A stretch of 64,000 nucleotides of DNA from JBDHTQ01 sp039808765 (lineage in GTDB: Bacteria > Pseudomonadota > Alphaproteobacteria > UBA2400): contig JBDHTQ010000006.1 of the NCBI GenBank assembly GCA_039808765.1, positions 89,769-153,768 of the forward strand, read 5' to 3'. This document shows positions 35,742-44,932 of this stretch, one piece after another (position 1 is the first letter of the stretch; the number at the start of each line of letters is the position of its first letter). The position numbers and the translations under genes are program-made. The notes beneath the pieces were generated by a model. The model saw nothing but the letters and a program-made list of their open reading frames with translations. It did not search any database and was not told the DNA's origin.

Positions 35742-36173
35742 ATGTCAAACAACAATGACGTTACCATTGAAAAAGCACAGGTTTCAACAAGCGACCACAA
35801 TATATCACTTGTTTCACGGCAAAGTAATACGCGGCAAACCTCTGCACTGATCAGCCGGAATTTGATTATTCGCGGGCGCCGCACGAGTGCTCGTCTTGAG
35901 CCAGATATGTGGGTAGCGCTGTATGAGATTGCTCAACGTGAAGGCCGAAGCATTCATGAAATTTGTTCGATGATTGATCAAACAAAACCAAGGGAATGCT
36001 CGCTAACGGCAGCTGTGCGCGTCTTTATTACTGCTTACTTTCGTGCTGCGGCAACCGAGGAAGGTCATGCACGAGCAGGTCATGGTTTTGGTAATGTTAG
36101 CTTTCCACAACCACAAACTGTGCCTAAGCGTTTTGCCCTCAAAAATGGAACAAGCGGTTTACCTTGGCGGTGA
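35742..36173 (+). CDS. Ribbon-helix-helix domain protein (alphaproteobacterial RHH_4 type)
   Basis: 143 aa from ATG 35742 with GGGGGAGAA upstream. A disordered N-terminus (about 1-40) is followed by a conserved core: IRGRRTSARLEPDMWVALYEIA, REGRSIHEICSMID and SLTAAVRVFITAYFRAAATEEGH. This core defines a family nearly restricted to Alphaproteobacteria and is presumed to bind DNA, given the ribbon-helix-helix fold. Monocistronic as far as can be seen. Targets unknown. Confidence 0.85.
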   Translation: MSNNNDVTIEKAQVSTSDHNISLVSRQSNTRQTSALISRNLIIRGRRTSARLEPDMWVALYEIAQREGRSIHEICSMIDQTKPRECSLTAAVRVFITAYFRAAATEEGHARAGHGFGNVSFPQPQTVPKRFALKNGTSGLPWR

Positions 36174-36262
36174 CTTAAGTCTTTTTGTTCCTAATTTATG
36201 TGCTTAATTGCTAAATCTTGATGAACATGCTACCTTAGTTAGGTGTGCGGATGGAGGTCAGG

Positions 36263-37336
36263 ATGAATGCTGTTTCGAAAATTTTTCTGAGTCTGCTTCT
36301 TAGTGTTCCAGTCGGTTTTGTTGGCAGCATTGGACCAGGCCATGCTCAGGATGTTTTTAATCTACCTTCAAGCAATGATGAAGAAACAGATAATGCGGGA
36401 GAGCCAACAGGCAATTCACCATCAAACCCAATTTATTTGCCTTCAGTAACCCCCCCCACACCGGAAGAAGAAAATGCTCCAAACACCTCTGAGCCGCTTT
36501 CGTTACCCGAAGCGCTAAAGATGGTTCCTGAAGGCAGCATAAAAAATTTTGATGGTACGCCGATGAAATTTCCAGTGGGCACAATCACTGAGAAAGCCTT
36601 ACGCGAACAAATGATTAGGGAGCCTAGTGAGGAAACAAAACAGCGCATCAAAAATCTTGAAAGCATCGCTGCATCTACCTCAACCCAGGAAGTTGCAGCG
36701 AAAATGGGAATTCCTCCCGATAAATACAACCAATATAAAGCTGCTTTTGCCAAGGCAAATAATCTATATCCACAAATTCCGGATCGCTCGGCCAATCCGT
36801 TTGTCTTGATTGAGTTTATTGGAGAAGCAAAAAAATATCAGATTGCGCTCAGTAATTATCTAAGCAAAACCTGCGGGTTAGAAGGTGCTGGGGTAATTTT
36901 TGATACTGTATCATTTGCACAAGATGAAAAACTGAAACAAAATATCAACTCCAAAGTAGTGCAGCCAATGGGGGCTGTCTTGAATGCACTTTGTAGCGAT
37001 GCTAATGCCAAAAAGGATTTTAATGAAATTTTTATCATGCTCCGGATCATTAATGACTCAAGTGTCAAAGATGTGAAAGTTGAATCAGAATCGGGTGTAT
37101 TTTCACTGTCAGCAGATTTTAGCAATGCAACACCAATTACTGTTTCCGTCGCGCGTGATGGTTTTGTACAAGGTATAAGAGAGGCAAAAGAACTAAGGGA
37201 TAATCCTGATAAGCAAGCAGAATTACTTAAAAAGATGCAAGCGCAGGTTTCTAAATTGGGGCTTGGGCCTGAAGCCCTTGAAGCGCCGCCAGAAACGGTT
37301 AAAGAATCAGATAATGAAGAGGAATCAGAAGAATAG
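36263..37336 (+). CDS. Exported protein of unknown function
   Basis: 357 aa from ATG 36263 with GGAGG upstream. The signal peptide ends near GHAQ (about residue 28). An acidic, Pro/Asn-rich low-complexity segment (about 30-85) is followed by a mostly helical domain with TEKALREQMIREPSEETKQRI and a possible disulfide pair (Cys in SKTCGLEG and LNALCSDAN). The C-terminus is very acidic (ESDNEEESEE). I do not recognise the family. Stands alone upstream of ssb. Confidence 0.7.
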   Translation: MNAVSKIFLSLLLSVPVGFVGSIGPGHAQDVFNLPSSNDEETDNAGEPTGNSPSNPIYLPSVTPPTPEEENAPNTSEPLSLPEALKMVPEGSIKNFDGTPMKFPVGTITEKALREQMIREPSEETKQRIKNLESIAASTSTQEVAAKMGIPPDKYNQYKAAFAKANNLYPQIPDRSANPFVLIEFIGEAKKYQIALSNYLSKTCGLEGAGVIFDTVSFAQDEKLKQNINSKVVQPMGAVLNALCSDANAKKDFNEIFIMLRIINDSSVKDVKVESESGVFSLSADFSNATPITVSVARDGFVQGIREAKELRDNPDKQAELLKKMQAQVSKLGLGPEALEAPPETVKESDNEEESEE

Positions 37337-37438
37337 TTTTGTTGCCATCAAGCTGTTTTATCAAATTCTATGCTGGCATGCTTCACCAACATCGGGTAAG
37401 GTCGCCTAAGTCAAAACAGTTTTAAGGCGAGTGAGTCA

Positions 37439-37924
37439 ATGGCAGGAAGTGTAAATAAAGTTATCTTGATTGGAAATATCGGTCAGGATCCTGAAGTCCG
37501 CACCATGCAGAGCGGCGATAAGGTTTGTAGCTTTTCTATCGCTACATCTGAAAGTTGGCGTGATAAAGCCAGTGGTGAGCGTAAAGAAAAGACGGAGTGG
37601 CATAATATCTCCATCTTTAATCAAAATCTTGTCACGATCGCCGAGAAATACCTCAAAAAAGGCTCAAAAGTATATTTAGAAGGTCAGCTTGAAACGCGTA
37701 AATATACTGATAAAAACGGCATAGAAAAATATGCGACCGATGTTGTGTTGCGCCCATATCGCGGCGAACTGACCTTGCTTGACAGTCGTTCGTCTTCGGG
37801 TGAGGGGTATGCTGTCAGCGGTACACATGAGTCTGAATCAGGGGAGGGTTCTGATCGTACCAAAGCCGCGCTCTCTCAACGGTCTGTACCGTCGCATGCC
37901 CTTGATGATGATATCCCGTTTTAA
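37439..37924 (+). CDS. ssb: Single-stranded DNA-binding protein
   Basis: 161 aa. OB fold from NKVILIGNIGQDPEVR to VVLRPYRGELTLLD, then a Ser/Gly-rich linker and the acidic tip DDDIPF that recruits partner proteins. Normal length. The stop TAA shares its last base with the ATG of the next gene, so ssb is coupled to an alarmone-hydrolase-like gene. Confidence 0.95.
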   Translation: MAGSVNKVILIGNIGQDPEVRTMQSGDKVCSFSIATSESWRDKASGERKEKTEWHNISIFNQNLVTIAEKYLKKGSKVYLEGQLETRKYTDKNGIEKYATDVVLRPYRGELTLLDSRSSSGEGYAVSGTHESESGEGSDRTKAALSQRSVPSHALDDDIPF

Positions 37925-38484
37925 TGAGTGCGGGAATGGGGAATGACCAAACAGTAGACTTGAAAATTATTTTAAAAGCATTGGCTTTTGCCGCACATAA
38001 GCATCGCGATCAACGTCGTAAAAATTGCGAGGCAAGTCCGTACATAAATCACCCGATTATGCTTGCAAATATTCTGGTTAATGAGGGCAATGTGCACGAT
38101 AGTACCGTAATTTGTGCTGCATTATTGCATGATACATTGGAGGACACGGAAACTACATTCAGCGAGCTGACTGAGCAATTTGGCGCAGCGATTGCTCATA
38201 TTGTGCTAGAGGTGACCCTCGATATGACCCAGCCGATGAAAGTGCGCAAACAAGAGGAAATTGATCACATTGTAAAAGCCAGCCCTCAGGCCCGATTGGT
38301 GAAGCTAGCGGATAAAATTTGTAACTTGCGTGATGTGTCGGCTTCACCACCGGTTGAGTGGTCGTTGCAGCGTCGTAAAGAATATTTTGATCATGCACAA
38401 AAAGTCATCGGAAAGCTGCGTGGAACGCATCTGATGCTAGAAGGTATTTTTGATACGGTCCTAAAGCTTCGTCCCGAACTTTAA
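37924..38484 (+). CDS. HD-domain (p)ppGpp hydrolase-like protein (SAH/MESH1 type)
   Basis: 186 aa, one HD domain similar to the hydrolase half of RelA/SpoT: AAHKHRDQRRK, SPYINHPIMLANIL, the HD motif ALLHDTLEDTETTF, and LVKLADKICNLRDV near 128. It has no synthetase, TGS or ACT domain, which makes it a small alarmone hydrolase, degrading (p)ppGpp or a related nucleotide. The closest alternative is a generic HD phosphohydrolase. It is coupled to ssb and ends on a TTAA shared with the stop of the facing gene. Confidence 0.87.
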   Translation: MSAGMGNDQTVDLKIILKALAFAAHKHRDQRRKNCEASPYINHPIMLANILVNEGNVHDSTVICAALLHDTLEDTETTFSELTEQFGAAIAHIVLEVTLDMTQPMKVRKQEEIDHIVKASPQARLVKLADKICNLRDVSASPPVEWSLQRRKEYFDHAQKVIGKLRGTHLMLEGIFDTVLKLRPEL

Positions 38485-39083
38485 AGTCGAGGGGGTATAG
38501 AGATGTACCCCTGTAAAATAATAATCATCGGGATTAAAAACTCGATTAAGCGCTCAACCGACATAATAAGAAGTGAAAAAGCCAGCGCCATGAGTGGGGT
38601 TACATTTAATGTGACCATGTTAAAATACCAAAATATGGCAAAGAAAATAATGTTAAGTAATAAAAATAAAAATTCCAGATTGGGGTTTAAGTAACTCAAA
38701 AAGGCAAGAAAAACAAAAACGACTGAGATAAGGAAATTCAACCAATTTTGAATCAACACATACGTTGCAAAATTTGCAGAATGGCTTAGCGGCCGTGGTG
38801 GATATTTTACCACAAGAAGTGTAGCAAAAACCACAATCGTAAATTCCAGAAGTGCGATGCAGAAAACCTGTAAACGATTATCGATTTTAAGAAGCAGCGA
38901 AAAATCGGTAAAATAAGCCATGTAATATGCGTATATCGGTAAGATAAAGAAGTATAATGAGAACGAGCGCAGAGCTGCGCGGGGATCATCTCCAAAATAG
39001 CGCACGCCGTCTCGGTTCATCCTGAAAAGCAGGGAAAGACCATAGAGAGATTTTATCGATTCATTCAGTCGAGGAAGCCACAC
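38481..39083 (-). CDS. Multispanning membrane protein of unknown function
   Basis: 200 aa with about five or six transmembrane helices from residue 40 onward, rich in Phe and Leu. The N-terminal cytosolic segment reads RMNRDGVRYFGDDPRAALRSF. I do not recognise the family with confidence. Its start overlaps the end of the DapE-like gene by 23 nt, so the two are coupled and may work together. Confidence 0.72.
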   Translation of the reverse strand: MWLPRLNESIKSLYGLSLLFRMNRDGVRYFGDDPRAALRSFSLYFFILPIYAYYMAYFTDFSLLLKIDNRLQVFCIALLEFTIVVFATLLVVKYPPRPLSHSANFATYVLIQNWLNFLISVVFVFLAFLSYLNPNLEFLFLLLNIIFFAIFWYFNMVTLNVTPLMALAFSLLIMSVERLIEFLIPMIIILQGYISIPPRL

Positions 39084-40149
39084 GAAAAAAATTCTCCATG
39101 AAATTAAGATAAATGGACTCGGTTCGATTTAGTGCATCGCGTAGGGCCGAAGAATCTTCAAAGAGGCTGACCACGCTTAATGATATGCCAAATTCTGCGG
39201 TGGGACAATGCTCAACAAAAAATTGACCATACGAATATGTTCCTACTGTTGATAAGTGGGGTTCTGAATGGGTTACGCTTTCAACAGCTTGCGATAACAT
39301 TTCAATATAAGGACAAGGCGTTGTTAGATAGCTTTCATACGGGCAATCAAATGTAATTTCATGGAGGCCTGCATATTCAGTACTAATCAAGTTGATGGCT
39401 TGTGCAAGGCTTTCAGCTGTGTGCAATGAATTAAAACGAATATTAAAACGTGCAGTCGCTTGCTCGGGTATGGTGCTTAGTGCAGGATTATTGACATCAA
39501 TAGACGTTATTTCAATGCGAGATGGTTGAAAATAAGGAGCGCCATTATCAAGCGGTGTGTATTGCAGCATGATAAGAGTACGTAGTAAGCGCGGAATCGG
39601 GTTATCGGCAATAAAGGGATAGGCCACATGCCCTTTACGGCCATGAACAACAAGATGCGCATTCAAACTGCCCCGACGCCCGATGGTAACGGTTTCTCCG
39701 AGGCGCCTGTCACGTGTTGGTTCGCCGATTAGACAGGCGGTTGGTCGAGAATCGTCAACAAAAAGACCATCAATAATCGGTTTGATATGTTCGGGAGAAA
39801 TTTTACATTTTCCGAATGTGAGTAAAAGTGACAGTCGAGCGTTATTTGCATCAATTTTTTTCATAACGGCTTGAAAAGAAGATAAAAAAGTTGAAAGACT
39901 AGCCTTGGAGTCGAGTTGCTCTTCCTCGCTTTTAAGGGTGGCAAGGTGGGCGACATAAATCAGATGGTTTTTTCCCTTACCCCAGCTTGCGATCAGGCAG
40001 CGGCCGGCAGTGTCAGAGGGGAGGTGTTGTTTTTTGATTGAGAAACCGAGGCTTTCGACGTTATTTGTGGCAATCTGCTCAAGGTAATCCAGCGCTTCCT
40101 CGGGTGTCTTTTCAGTGAGCAGTGATTGCGTAAGGGAAAAGGTATCCAT
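39061..40149 (-). CDS. DapE/M20-like protein missing catalytic residues
   Basis: 362 aa, M20 peptidase fold resembling succinyl-diaminopimelate desuccinylase. Recognisable DapE landmarks: CLIGEPT, GRRGSLNAHLVVHG, GHVAYPFIADNP, ITSIDVNNPALSTIP and CPTAEFG. But HTD of the first metal box is HLA (AHLATL, no Asp), the SDEE box with the catalytic Glu is FGKC, and the C-terminal metal His is absent (VSLFED). The bridging Asp (LDSKASL) and EPT Glu remain. It is therefore probably inactive, or has changed function. Coupled to the membrane protein downstream. Confidence 0.82.
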   Translation of the reverse strand: MDTFSLTQSLLTEKTPEEALDYLEQIATNNVESLGFSIKKQHLPSDTAGRCLIASWGKGKNHLIYVAHLATLKSEEEQLDSKASLSTFLSSFQAVMKKIDANNARLSLLLTFGKCKISPEHIKPIIDGLFVDDSRPTACLIGEPTRDRRLGETVTIGRRGSLNAHLVVHGRKGHVAYPFIADNPIPRLLRTLIMLQYTPLDNGAPYFQPSRIEITSIDVNNPALSTIPEQATARFNIRFNSLHTAESLAQAINLISTEYAGLHEITFDCPYESYLTTPCPYIEMLSQAVESVTHSEPHLSTVGTYSYGQFFVEHCPTAEFGISLSVVSLFEDSSALRDALNRTESIYLNFMENFFRVASSTE

Positions 40150-40253
40150 TTGGTCTTTCTACTTTCTTTTGCACTTTATCTTGCATCCCTCAAAGTTTCG
40201 TTAACGAAATGCTCACCGTTTTTCGACTATTCTAAGAGAGTGGAGAATTGTTC

Positions 40254-41978
40254 GTGAACGATCAGTTTAGCTCATTTGTCACCTTGCTGGAAGAAGGACA
40301 GGAAGATCTGTGCCCGGCACAGGCTGCTTTTACTTTACGCCAGTACCCTGGTCCAGCACTATATGTTTCGCCGCGTGCACAGCCAGTTGCCAATGCTGTG
40401 GCCGCCGAGCTTTTTGAGCAAAAAAGCGATTGGTGGCATGATGTTGAGCCTTGGTTGGATACCATCTTCAAGTTAGGCAAACGTTCGCCTTTGGTGGTTA
40501 AAGTGATGCGGGATCCCGCACCAATTATGGTGGAATGGATTGCGCTCCCGATGGATGATGAGCAATCCGCGGTTATGTTGGGTCGCAACATCACACTGGA
40601 AAAGAATTTACAGGAAGTTTTGACTGAAAGTCGCGACCGTTTTCGTGATTTAGTCGAGCTGATGGCTGATCTGGCATGGGAAACACGCGCAGATGGCACC
40701 TTTTCTTATATCGCAGGGGGAAAAGCTTTGGGCTACACCTCTGAAGAGTTACTTAACATGCGGGCGCGTGATTTTGTTATTCGTCAACCGCTACAGATTA
40801 TCGATAATTTTGAGACAAAAAATCCCTATGAAGGTAAGGAGCTGATTTTGCGCCGAAAGGATGGTACCCAGGCGCGTATTATGATGTCAGCGCGTCCCCT
40901 TTTTACAATTATGGGGGAATGGCGAGGTGCGCGCGGTATTTGTCGCGATGTTACGGAAGAGCGCGAGCGTCAGGCCGAAATGCTGCATATGCAGCGTCGT
41001 GATCGATTGGTTGCCCATTTTGTGAAGAGTTTGCGTGAGGCTGAACAATCACAAGAAGCTTTAAAACGGGCTGCAACCGAGGTTGGGGCTGCGCTGGTGG
41101 CTGCGGGGTGTGGCATTTATAGAATTGATGCGGAGAGTCAGGATCTTGATTTGAATGCAGAATCAGGCGGTGCCTTACCAGAAATCGTCAAGCGTTATAA
41201 CCGGGCTTTTATTGATCAGCAAGAAAGCATGGTTTATGACTCGCTTAATTCATACTGCTTGATGGGCGTTCCAACCATTCACGGTAATAAGCTGACGGGT
41301 TCAATTTGGGTCTGGCGACCGAAAAGCTTAGGTGAATGGAACGAAATTGATAAAACATTATTGCGAGAGATTTCCGCTCACCTTGGCATTATTATTTCGC
41401 AAATCGACTATCAGGAGCGCTTACGCATTCTCTCCGAGTGCGATGGTTTAACCCGGTTACTCAACCGCCGCAGCTTTATGGAAAAACTGAACGTGCGTAT
41501 GGCGGAAACGAAAGAACCATCGGCGTTGTTCTTTCTTGATATGGATAACTTCAAGCCTGTAAACGACACATATGGGCATCAGCGTGGCGATCAGGTGATC
41601 AAAAGTGTTGCGAAGATTGTCAAGAGTTTTGCCAAGAAGAATGATTTGGCCGCAAGAGTAGGTGGTGACGAATTTATTTTGTGGTGCGATGGTGTGAACG
41701 AGAGCGACGCTGAAAAAATTGCGCGTGAACTTGTTTTACAAGCAGAAGGATTGCGTATGACAGCACCATCCTTAACCCAACCTTTGGGTCTTTCAGTTGG
41801 TGTCGCAATTGCCCACCCGGGCGACCCAATGATGAATTCGTCATTGCTGATGGAGCGTGCTGATGGCGCAATGTATTTTGCAAAACGGGGTGGAAAATCA
41901 AATTGGTCGATTTTTGACAAATCCACACCTGATACATTTAGTCCTGACTTTCCGCCGCACCAGCGCAAAAGCTCTTAA
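40254..41978 (+). CDS. PAS-GAF-GGDEF diguanylate cyclase
   Basis: 574 aa from GTG 40254, which has GGAG at a good distance; TTG 40248 is too close to it. Order: N-terminal region, PAS (about 120-245), GAF-like (about 260-395), GGDEF (about 410-560). The active site GGDEF is intact (ARVGGDEFILWC) with DMDNFKPVNDTYGHQRGD, so it should make c-di-GMP. The inhibitory site five residues before reads KKND, Lys instead of Arg, so product inhibition may be weak. No transmembrane helices; sensing is cytosolic. Confidence 0.9.
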   Translation: MNDQFSSFVTLLEEGQEDLCPAQAAFTLRQYPGPALYVSPRAQPVANAVAAELFEQKSDWWHDVEPWLDTIFKLGKRSPLVVKVMRDPAPIMVEWIALPMDDEQSAVMLGRNITLEKNLQEVLTESRDRFRDLVELMADLAWETRADGTFSYIAGGKALGYTSEELLNMRARDFVIRQPLQIIDNFETKNPYEGKELILRRKDGTQARIMMSARPLFTIMGEWRGARGICRDVTEERERQAEMLHMQRRDRLVAHFVKSLREAEQSQEALKRAATEVGAALVAAGCGIYRIDAESQDLDLNAESGGALPEIVKRYNRAFIDQQESMVYDSLNSYCLMGVPTIHGNKLTGSIWVWRPKSLGEWNEIDKTLLREISAHLGIIISQIDYQERLRILSECDGLTRLLNRRSFMEKLNVRMAETKEPSALFFLDMDNFKPVNDTYGHQRGDQVIKSVAKIVKSFAKKNDLAARVGGDEFILWCDGVNESDAEKIARELVLQAEGLRMTAPSLTQPLGLSVGVAIAHPGDPMMNSSLLMERADGAMYFAKRGGKSNWSIFDKSTPDTFSPDFPPHQRKSS

Positions 41979-42003
41979 ATCAGGGGAGATTCGCGGGGTT
42001 TGT

Positions 42004-43368
42004 CTAGCCGACTTGCGCCAAATCTTTATTGGAAGAGGCAGGGACTTTGCTATCAATATTTGTTGTCGGACGACCAATCGATGAGTAGCGCAGGCCAATG
42101 CGCGCCATGTCTTTTGGTCGATAAATATTTCGTAGATCAACAAATACAGGTTGGTTGAGCAGCTCTTTTACCCGAACAAGATCAAGCGCCTTATACTCGT
42201 TCCATTCTGTGATCAACACCACGGCTTCAGCGCCCTTAATACATTCATAGGCATCATTTGCCCATGTAACGTTTTGAATAATTTTTTGTGCTTCACACAT
42301 TGCTACAGGATCGTGGGCATGAACGAAAACCCCTGATGCTTGAAGCGCGTGAATGATGTCAATAGCTGGACTATCACGCATATCATCCGTATTAGGTTTA
42401 AAGGCAACGCCCAGTACTGCAATTTTTTTATTCTTCACATCACCTTGAACGGCATCAATGATGCGTTGGGCCATTTGTTTTTTGCGCTCATCGTTGACAG
42501 CAATGGTCGTTTCAATGAGTTTAATGGGTGCACTATAGCGTTGCGCTGTACGTACTAATGCCAGAGTATCTTTAGGAAAGCACGATCCACCATAACCCGG
42601 ACCAGCCTGCAAAAACGGCATGGCAATGCGATGGTCGTGGCCAATCGCTTTGGCAACATCCTGAATATCAGCGCCTACTTTTTCACACAGATTGGCAATT
42701 TCGTTCATAAACGTAAGTTTCATGGCGAGAAAAGCATTGGCGGCATACTTGCTCATTTCTGCCGTTTCACGCTGTGTAAAAAGCAAAGGAGCTTCGCGAC
42801 TGACCAGCGGTTGGTAGAGTGCCTCGATGACACGTTGAGCGCGCAAAGAGTTACAACCAACCAAGATACGGTCTGGTTTCATAAAGTCTTCAATTGCGCA
42901 ACCCTCACGCAAAAATTCAGGATTGGAGCACACATCGAACTCATTATGGCGGCAGTGCTGCTGCATGATTTTTTCGATCTCACTCCCGGTGCCGACAGGG
43001 ACGGTGGATTTTGTAACGATCACACAGTATTCGGTAATGTTTTCAGCAATCTCTTTGGCAGCGGCAAAGACGTATGAAAGGTCGGCATGTCCATCCTCAT
43101 AACGGGTGGGGGTGCCCACAGCAATGAAGATCGCCTGCGCTCCTTTTAAGGCGTCTTGAAGTATCGTGGTAAAGTGAAGACGCCCAGCCGCAACATTATG
43201 TGCAACCATTTTATCAAGGCCAGGTTCATAGATGGGGATTTGTCCGTTTTTTAAGCGTTCGATTTTGCTGACGTCTTTATCAACACAGACAACGTCAATG
43301 CCCATTTCAGCAAAACAAGTGCCTGAAACCAATCCTACATACCCTGTACCAATGACTGCAATGCGCAT
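42004..43368 (-). CDS. ugd: UDP-glucose 6-dehydrogenase
   Basis: 454 aa. NAD-binding VIGTGYVGLVSG at the N-terminus, YEPGLDKMV, TKSTVPVGTG, SNPEFLREGCAI, and the catalytic Cys in GGSCFPKD near residue 260; the C-terminal domain has GVAFKPNTDDMRDSPA. It converts UDP-glucose to UDP-glucuronate for polysaccharide synthesis. The adjacent upstream gene is a sugar-phosphate transferase, so the two likely serve the same exopolysaccharide or capsule. Confidence 0.95.
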   Translation of the reverse strand: MRIAVIGTGYVGLVSGTCFAEMGIDVVCVDKDVSKIERLKNGQIPIYEPGLDKMVAHNVAAGRLHFTTILQDALKGAQAIFIAVGTPTRYEDGHADLSYVFAAAKEIAENITEYCVIVTKSTVPVGTGSEIEKIMQQHCRHNEFDVCSNPEFLREGCAIEDFMKPDRILVGCNSLRAQRVIEALYQPLVSREAPLLFTQRETAEMSKYAANAFLAMKLTFMNEIANLCEKVGADIQDVAKAIGHDHRIAMPFLQAGPGYGGSCFPKDTLALVRTAQRYSAPIKLIETTIAVNDERKKQMAQRIIDAVQGDVKNKKIAVLGVAFKPNTDDMRDSPAIDIIHALQASGVFVHAHDPVAMCEAQKIIQNVTWANDAYECIKGAEAVVLITEWNEYKALDLVRVKELLNQPVFVDLRNIYRPKDMARIGLRYSSIGRPTTNIDSKVPASSNKDLAQVG

Positions 43369-43411
43369 AACAAAAATCCTTTTGGTGTATTAGAGTGAAA
43401 AGATGAAGGGG

Positions 43412-44767
43412 TTATACTGCACCGCGTCCTGTTAAAACAACCCCTACAGTACGATATAAAATATCAAGATCAAACCAAAGGGAGCGGTGTTGTACGTACA
43501 TGCGATCATAATAGATTTTATCTTCGTTTGTTCCTGAACTGCGAATGGTAACTTGCCATAAGCCTGTAATGCCAGGTAGAACACTTTGACGCAAATGCAA
43601 ATCATCATCTGAATAAGCGTCTAAATCATAATCAACAAACACCCGCGGACCAACCAAACTGACATCGCCGTTGAGAACATTATAAAATTGTGGCAGCTCA
43701 TCAATCGAGTATTTGCGAATAAAACGACCGATAAAAGGCAAGATACGAGGGTCATTTTGCAATTTATAACGGGCATACCATTCAGCGGCAGATTCAATGT
43801 CATTTTCCAGCAAAACTTCAAGGCGCTTTTGGCTGTCTTTATACATGCTGCGCAATTTCCAGATGCGGATGGGTTTTCCACCAAGGCCCCGACGATATTG
43901 GCTATAAAAAATGGGCCGTCCGTCGATAACAAGAATACAGAGTGCGACCACAACAATCAGCGGGAGTGTTAACAGTGCAACGATGCTGGTGAGTGTTACA
44001 TCCATCAATCGCTTTAGTCGTAATTGCATCATTGAGTGGTGAGGGGAGGGAGCATAACCAGGCGTAGCTGGTGGCCAAAGTTGCATACCATCGACAGGTA
44101 AAACCACCGAGGGTTGAAAATCGTTACATGGTGATAAATTCGCTACCGGTTTTAAGCCAAGCTGCCAATTTTGTTTAAGAAGAAGCGCCATTGTACGACA
44201 ATCAGAAGGATCTCCTTGCAAACACACAGGTTTTCCCCATACTCCTGCTGCATGAAGAAGAGATCGACTAACATCTTCAACCAGCGGGGCGCATAAAAGG
44301 TAAATAATACCCATGGCAAAAACGATTAATCCGTCTTGAACATGCCATAAACACACGATCAATGATGATGCTAATAAAATGGCAGCACTCACACTCCAGC
44401 GTTGTTGCAGACGTTTGGCGAGGGGTATGCCTAAGCCGGGGTAAAGTCCTAAGCGGGTCTGAACCACTAAAATTTGTAGGGCCGACAATCCCATCATAAA
44501 GGGGGCCACAACCCCATTTTTTTCTGCCATACCGAGGTAAAGGGATGTTATTTGGCTGGTTAAAATAAGCATGATAAAAAGCAGAACATCAGCTGCCATC
44601 AAAACCCAGCCGTAATGATGAAAAAAGCCTGTATGGGCGGTGGTTTGTAAAAAATGAGACCAGTGTAAAACACGACCGCTGAGGGGGGGAACGAAGGGAA
44701 TGCTCGATGGTGAGTCCGTCACAACGGGTTGGGCAACAACGTCCAGAGACTGAACTTGCGTGCTCAT
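43412..44767 (-). CDS. Undecaprenyl-phosphate sugar-1-phosphate transferase (WbaP/PssY-like)
   Basis: 451 aa. Several N-terminal transmembrane helices (about 50-170), a central region, a further helix (about 265-285), then the bacterial sugar transferase domain: RLKRLMDVTLTSIVALLTL, RGLGGKPIRIWKLRSM, IGRFIRKYSIDELPQFYNVL, GDVSLVGPRVF and PGITGLWQV. This is the initiating enzyme for exopolysaccharide or O-antigen units. It precedes ugd by about 40 nt on the same strand, so they probably form an operon. Confidence 0.9.
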   Translation of the reverse strand: MSTQVQSLDVVAQPVVTDSPSSIPFVPPLSGRVLHWSHFLQTTAHTGFFHHYGWVLMAADVLLFIMLILTSQITSLYLGMAEKNGVVAPFMMGLSALQILVVQTRLGLYPGLGIPLAKRLQQRWSVSAAILLASSLIVCLWHVQDGLIVFAMGIIYLLCAPLVEDVSRSLLHAAGVWGKPVCLQGDPSDCRTMALLLKQNWQLGLKPVANLSPCNDFQPSVVLPVDGMQLWPPATPGYAPSPHHSMMQLRLKRLMDVTLTSIVALLTLPLIVVVALCILVIDGRPIFYSQYRRGLGGKPIRIWKLRSMYKDSQKRLEVLLENDIESAAEWYARYKLQNDPRILPFIGRFIRKYSIDELPQFYNVLNGDVSLVGPRVFVDYDLDAYSDDDLHLRQSVLPGITGLWQVTIRSSGTNEDKIYYDRMYVQHRSLWFDLDILYRTVGVVLTGRGAV

Positions 44768-44932
44768 TGCCTGCCCCCTAAGGAATATTGTCTAAAACAT
44801 AGACTTTGATCGCCGCGTATGCGTAACCCGACACAAGTTGTAGACATCTAAAAGGATCAACTCAAGACGAATCGCACGCGCTAAACAAAAAATTGTAACT
44901 ATCGCGTGAATGACACACTTTAAAAAAGAGTA

